Assembly (NCBI GenBank): GCA_964343305.1
Contig: CAYFJO010000514.1
Span: 1-7,432, forward strand
DNA: 7,432 nucleotides
DNA from: CAYFJO01 sp964343305
GTDB taxonomy: Bacteria; Planctomycetota; Planctomycetia; Pirellulales; Pirellulaceae
Reading direction: 5' to 3'
Made by a program: the position numbers and the translations under genes. A model generated the notes under the pieces. The model had not been told where the DNA came from, ran no database searches, and saw only the letters and a program-made list of their open reading frames with translations. Within the stretch, counting starts at the first letter, position 1. Every line of letters begins with the position of its first letter. Positions 6,014-7,432 of this stretch are shown here, piece after piece.

Positions 6014-6042
6014 GCCCGGCACCGAACCGTGCCGGGCTTTTT
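6014..6042 (+). terminator. Strong intrinsic terminator after the LTxxQ gene
   Basis: GCCCGGCAC (6014-6022) pairs perfectly with GTGCCGGGC (6029-6037) around a six-base loop, followed by TTTTT. It lies 22 bases after the TAG at 5989-5991. Nine base pairs, eight of them G-C, make this a textbook rho-independent terminator. Confidence 0.93.
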
Positions 6043-6108
6043 CATTTGACACGACAATGCACGGCACGAAGCGATTCGAGTTTCACGCCAAATAAAAGAC
6101 ATCCAAAA

Positions 6109-6486
6109 ATGACGACATTGCAGATGGTACTTGATGAAATCCGCCAAGGGAAACTCATTCCGAAAGAGATGTTCATTCGTGACGACTTGGATGACATCCT
6201 TGACGAACGAGATCAGACAGAATTCGAGCAACCTTGGTTGGATTGCTCCGAACGGATCAAGGCCGCTTGGGAGAGCGAATCGATTGATGAAGCCACGGTG
6301 AAGACCATGGACGAAATTCGCAAAGAGTCATTCCTGGTGGTTAGCCGAGCAACGGGACAGCACGAAATCGCATCTTATGTCTCAGATGATTTTGAACTCA
6401 TCAGCAAGTCCCTTGCCCTGGGTCTCAACGATCCTTACGCAACCGAATTACTTGACTTTTACCGCAGTGGAAAGATACCTCGTTGA
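6109..6486 (+). CDS. Uncharacterised acidic 125-aa protein
   Basis: A soluble, acidic, mostly helical protein with no signal peptide. ATG 6109 gives MTTLQMVLDEIRQGKLIP; the frame is open for 21 more codons upstream but that part abuts the terminator and looks non-coding. There is no good ribosome-binding site (A-rich AAATAAAAGACATCCAAAA precedes the ATG). The C-terminal half has VVSRATGQHEIASYVSDDFELISKSLALGL (about 78-106) and LLDFYRSGKIP, which look like a conserved domain; such small acidic proteins beside other orphan genes are often immunity-type or antitoxin-type, but nothing here proves it. The next gene starts 36 bases after its TGA in the same direction, so the two probably form a unit. 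Confidence 0.65.
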   Translation: MTTLQMVLDEIRQGKLIPKEMFIRDDLDDILDERDQTEFEQPWLDCSERIKAAWESESIDEATVKTMDEIRKESFLVVSRATGQHEIASYVSDDFELISKSLALGLNDPYATELLDFYRSGKIPR

Positions 6487-6522
6487 AGGAAAGTACCCAA
6501 TCGGACGAAAGAAAGACGACGT

Positions 6523-7269
6523 ATGGACCTTTCCGGCATCTTGGACTTGTTCGGCCGCTCTGTTCACGACCCGCAGATTGACGCCTTGCTCCGGCAATGC
6601 AACGCTTCGTGCAACAGTAAAGCGGAACTCAAACGATACGATTCAATCAAGAGCAAAACTCTTGGCGTGGACTTTTGGTTCTGGTGGAAGGGATACTACC
6701 GTGATCAGATTGGTGAGCCGCTTGGCACGGTAGAACCAGATGACAGTAAGGAAGTGGTACTGTACGAAGTGCGTTTAACACCGGACGGTTTAGACAAGGC
6801 AACACTGCCGTTCGGGCTGAGCTTTCCAGCAACTGCGGATAGCGTTGTTGGTGCGTTGGGAAGAAAGCCGTTCAGTAAAACAAAGAACTTTGCAAACGAA
6901 CCGGTCTGGACTTTCTATAACGACGGGTTCAAGCTTTTGATTATCTTCAACGCTGATGGCGAGGAAGTGCGATGTTTCAAGATCATGGCGTTGAAGCGAA
7001 AAGTACGTCAGAAACTAGACCTGCTCGACAACCTAACAAAACAAAAGAAGAACATTCTTCCCGATCGCATTCCAGAAGTTGAAGCATTAATAAAGCGTTC
7101 CCCGACAGTCGCTTGGGAACGTCGTATGAAGTCAGGAGACACACAGATCACTGCTGAGGCAATAGAAGCATCAAAACAAGTATTCGAGGAATTCCTCGAA
7201 GAGATCTGCAAGGCAACAACGAGAAGAAATGCCAAGTCGAGAGCCTGTAAGAAATCTTGTGTCAGCTAG
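6523..7269 (+). CDS. Uncharacterised 248-aa protein, 3' end probably altered by an IS
   Basis: A soluble protein in two parts. The N-terminal part (1-155) begins DLSGILDLFGRSVHDPQIDALLRQC, has an aromatic strand FWFWWKGYY (51-59), and a segment LPFGLSFPATADSVVGALG (95-113) followed by WTFYNDGFKLLIIFNADGE (129-147). This layout (a short helix with paired residues DP, an F-Y strand pair, PFGLSF, then ALG) resembles small immunity-like or SUKH-like uncharacterised proteins by eye only. The C-terminal part (156-248) is basic and helical (KRKVRQKLDLLDNLTKQKK). A and G rich GAAAGAAAGACGACGT precedes ATG 6523. The last nine codons (RACKKSCVS) appear to be encoded by the end of the insertion sequence beginning near 7239, so the original C-terminus may be lost. 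I do not recognise the family. Confidence 0.65.
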   Translation: MDLSGILDLFGRSVHDPQIDALLRQCNASCNSKAELKRYDSIKSKTLGVDFWFWWKGYYRDQIGEPLGTVEPDDSKEVVLYEVRLTPDGLDKATLPFGLSFPATADSVVGALGRKPFSKTKNFANEPVWTFYNDGFKLLIIFNADGEEVRCFKIMALKRKVRQKLDLLDNLTKQKKNILPDRIPEVEALIKRSPTVAWERRMKSGDTQITAEAIEASKQVFEEFLEEICKATTRRNAKSRACKKSCVS

Positions 7270-7432
7270 CAGAAATTGGTAGAAACCTTTCCTTTTTTTT
7301 CTAACACAGGAGACCGAAGCATGGACGCTTCTTTGCAAGACCGCGCAGAACAATTGGCCCGTGAAATGGCAAGCCAGGCTGAAACGGCCGACGACCTCAA
7401 CAGCCTGATGCGGCTGATGATGAAGTCGGCCC
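7239..7432 (+). mobile_element. Left end of an insertion sequence (IS256-family-like), partial
   Basis: The transposase start at 7321 needs an IS end upstream. A plausible left end is GAGAGCCTGTAAGAAATCTT beginning at about 7239, followed by TGTGTCA; a TGTAA-rich end about 80 bases before the transposase ATG fits the IS256 family. The right end lies outside the window, so the inverted repeat and target duplication cannot be verified and the exact boundary is uncertain by several bases. Confidence 0.45.
7321..7432 (+). CDS. N-terminus of an IS256-family-like transposase (runs off the window)
   Basis: The first 37 codons of a longer gene. ATG 7321 has a good AGGAG (7308-7312) eight bases upstream. 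The protein begins MDASLQDRAEQLAREMASQA and continues ETADDLNSLMRLMMKSA; the pattern of a helical start, ADDLNSLMRLMMK and then (expected) a LE..LN.E...HLG segment is that of IS256/Mutator-type DDE transposases. The DDE residues are beyond the edge, so the family is assigned from the N-terminus only. Confidence 0.55.
   Translation, partial: MDASLQDRAEQLAREMASQAETADDLNSLMRLMMKSA

Noticed and set aside
6046..6076. TTGACA (6046-6051) as promoter of the 6109 gene
   Set aside because: The -35 is perfect but no acceptable -10 lies 15-19 bases downstream (AAGCGA, GCGATT); kept out of the feature list.
7278..7300. GGTAGAAACC followed by CCTTTTTTTT as a terminator for the 6523 gene
   Set aside because: The stem is only three base pairs, and the tract lies directly before the transposase ribosome-binding site within the putative IS end.
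1..7432. CRISPR array, tRNA or rRNA genes
   Set aside because: No regularly spaced repeats, no cloverleaf with GGTTCGA-type arm in place, and no rRNA-like sequence were seen on either strand.

Overview
The window looks like accessory chromosomal DNA of a planctomycete-like bacterium. GC content is moderate. There are exported proteins with signal peptides, an LTxxQ-repeat exported protein, a two-domain exported rhodanese and an acetylxylan-esterase-like hydrolase, all of kinds common in Pirellula/Rhodopirellula relatives. The taxonomic guess is inference only. All supported genes lie on the + strand, and TGA is used as an ordinary stop several times (alkA-like gene, esterase, HELGH remnant, the gene at 6109).

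Layout. 1-325: no convincing gene. 326-1178: an HhH-GPD DNA glycosylase (AlkA type) and a 68-aa uncharacterised protein, probably one transcript ending at a hairpin at 1201-1222. 1273-3826: an exported two-domain rhodanese, an exported alpha/beta hydrolase and an uncharacterised CxCxxC protein, closely packed and probably co-transcribed. 3972-5199: an M28 metallopeptidase that has lost its C-terminus, joined directly to the 5'-truncated and frameshifted remnant of a HELGH zinc-protease-like gene. 5428-5991: an exported LTxxQ (Spy-like) lysine-rich protein with a strong terminator at 6014-6042. 6109-7269: two uncharacterised cytoplasmic proteins. From about 7239: the left end of an insertion sequence with the start of an IS256-family-like transposase, running off the window.

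The main discovery is in the rhodanese gene. Its frame is interrupted by TGA at 1999-2001, exactly where the catalytic cysteine of the second rhodanese domain belongs (context CY-TGA-QTGGRAS). The same frame then continues for 41 codons with the normal C-terminal half of that domain and stops at TAG 2125-2127. Twenty bases after the TGA there is a perfect 5-bp hairpin with a GGUC loop, resembling the bacterial SECIS element of E. coli fdhF. The simplest reading is an exported selenocysteine-containing rhodanese of 284 residues with Sec243 as the catalytic residue. Ordinary gene calling would record it as a truncated 242-aa protein and could extend the downstream esterase falsely upstream.

The second structural story is decay by rearrangement. 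The M28 gene loses its last metal ligand at about 4791, where homology to another gene begins in another frame. The final codons of the gene at 6523 appear to come from an insertion sequence. No common pathway links the genes.
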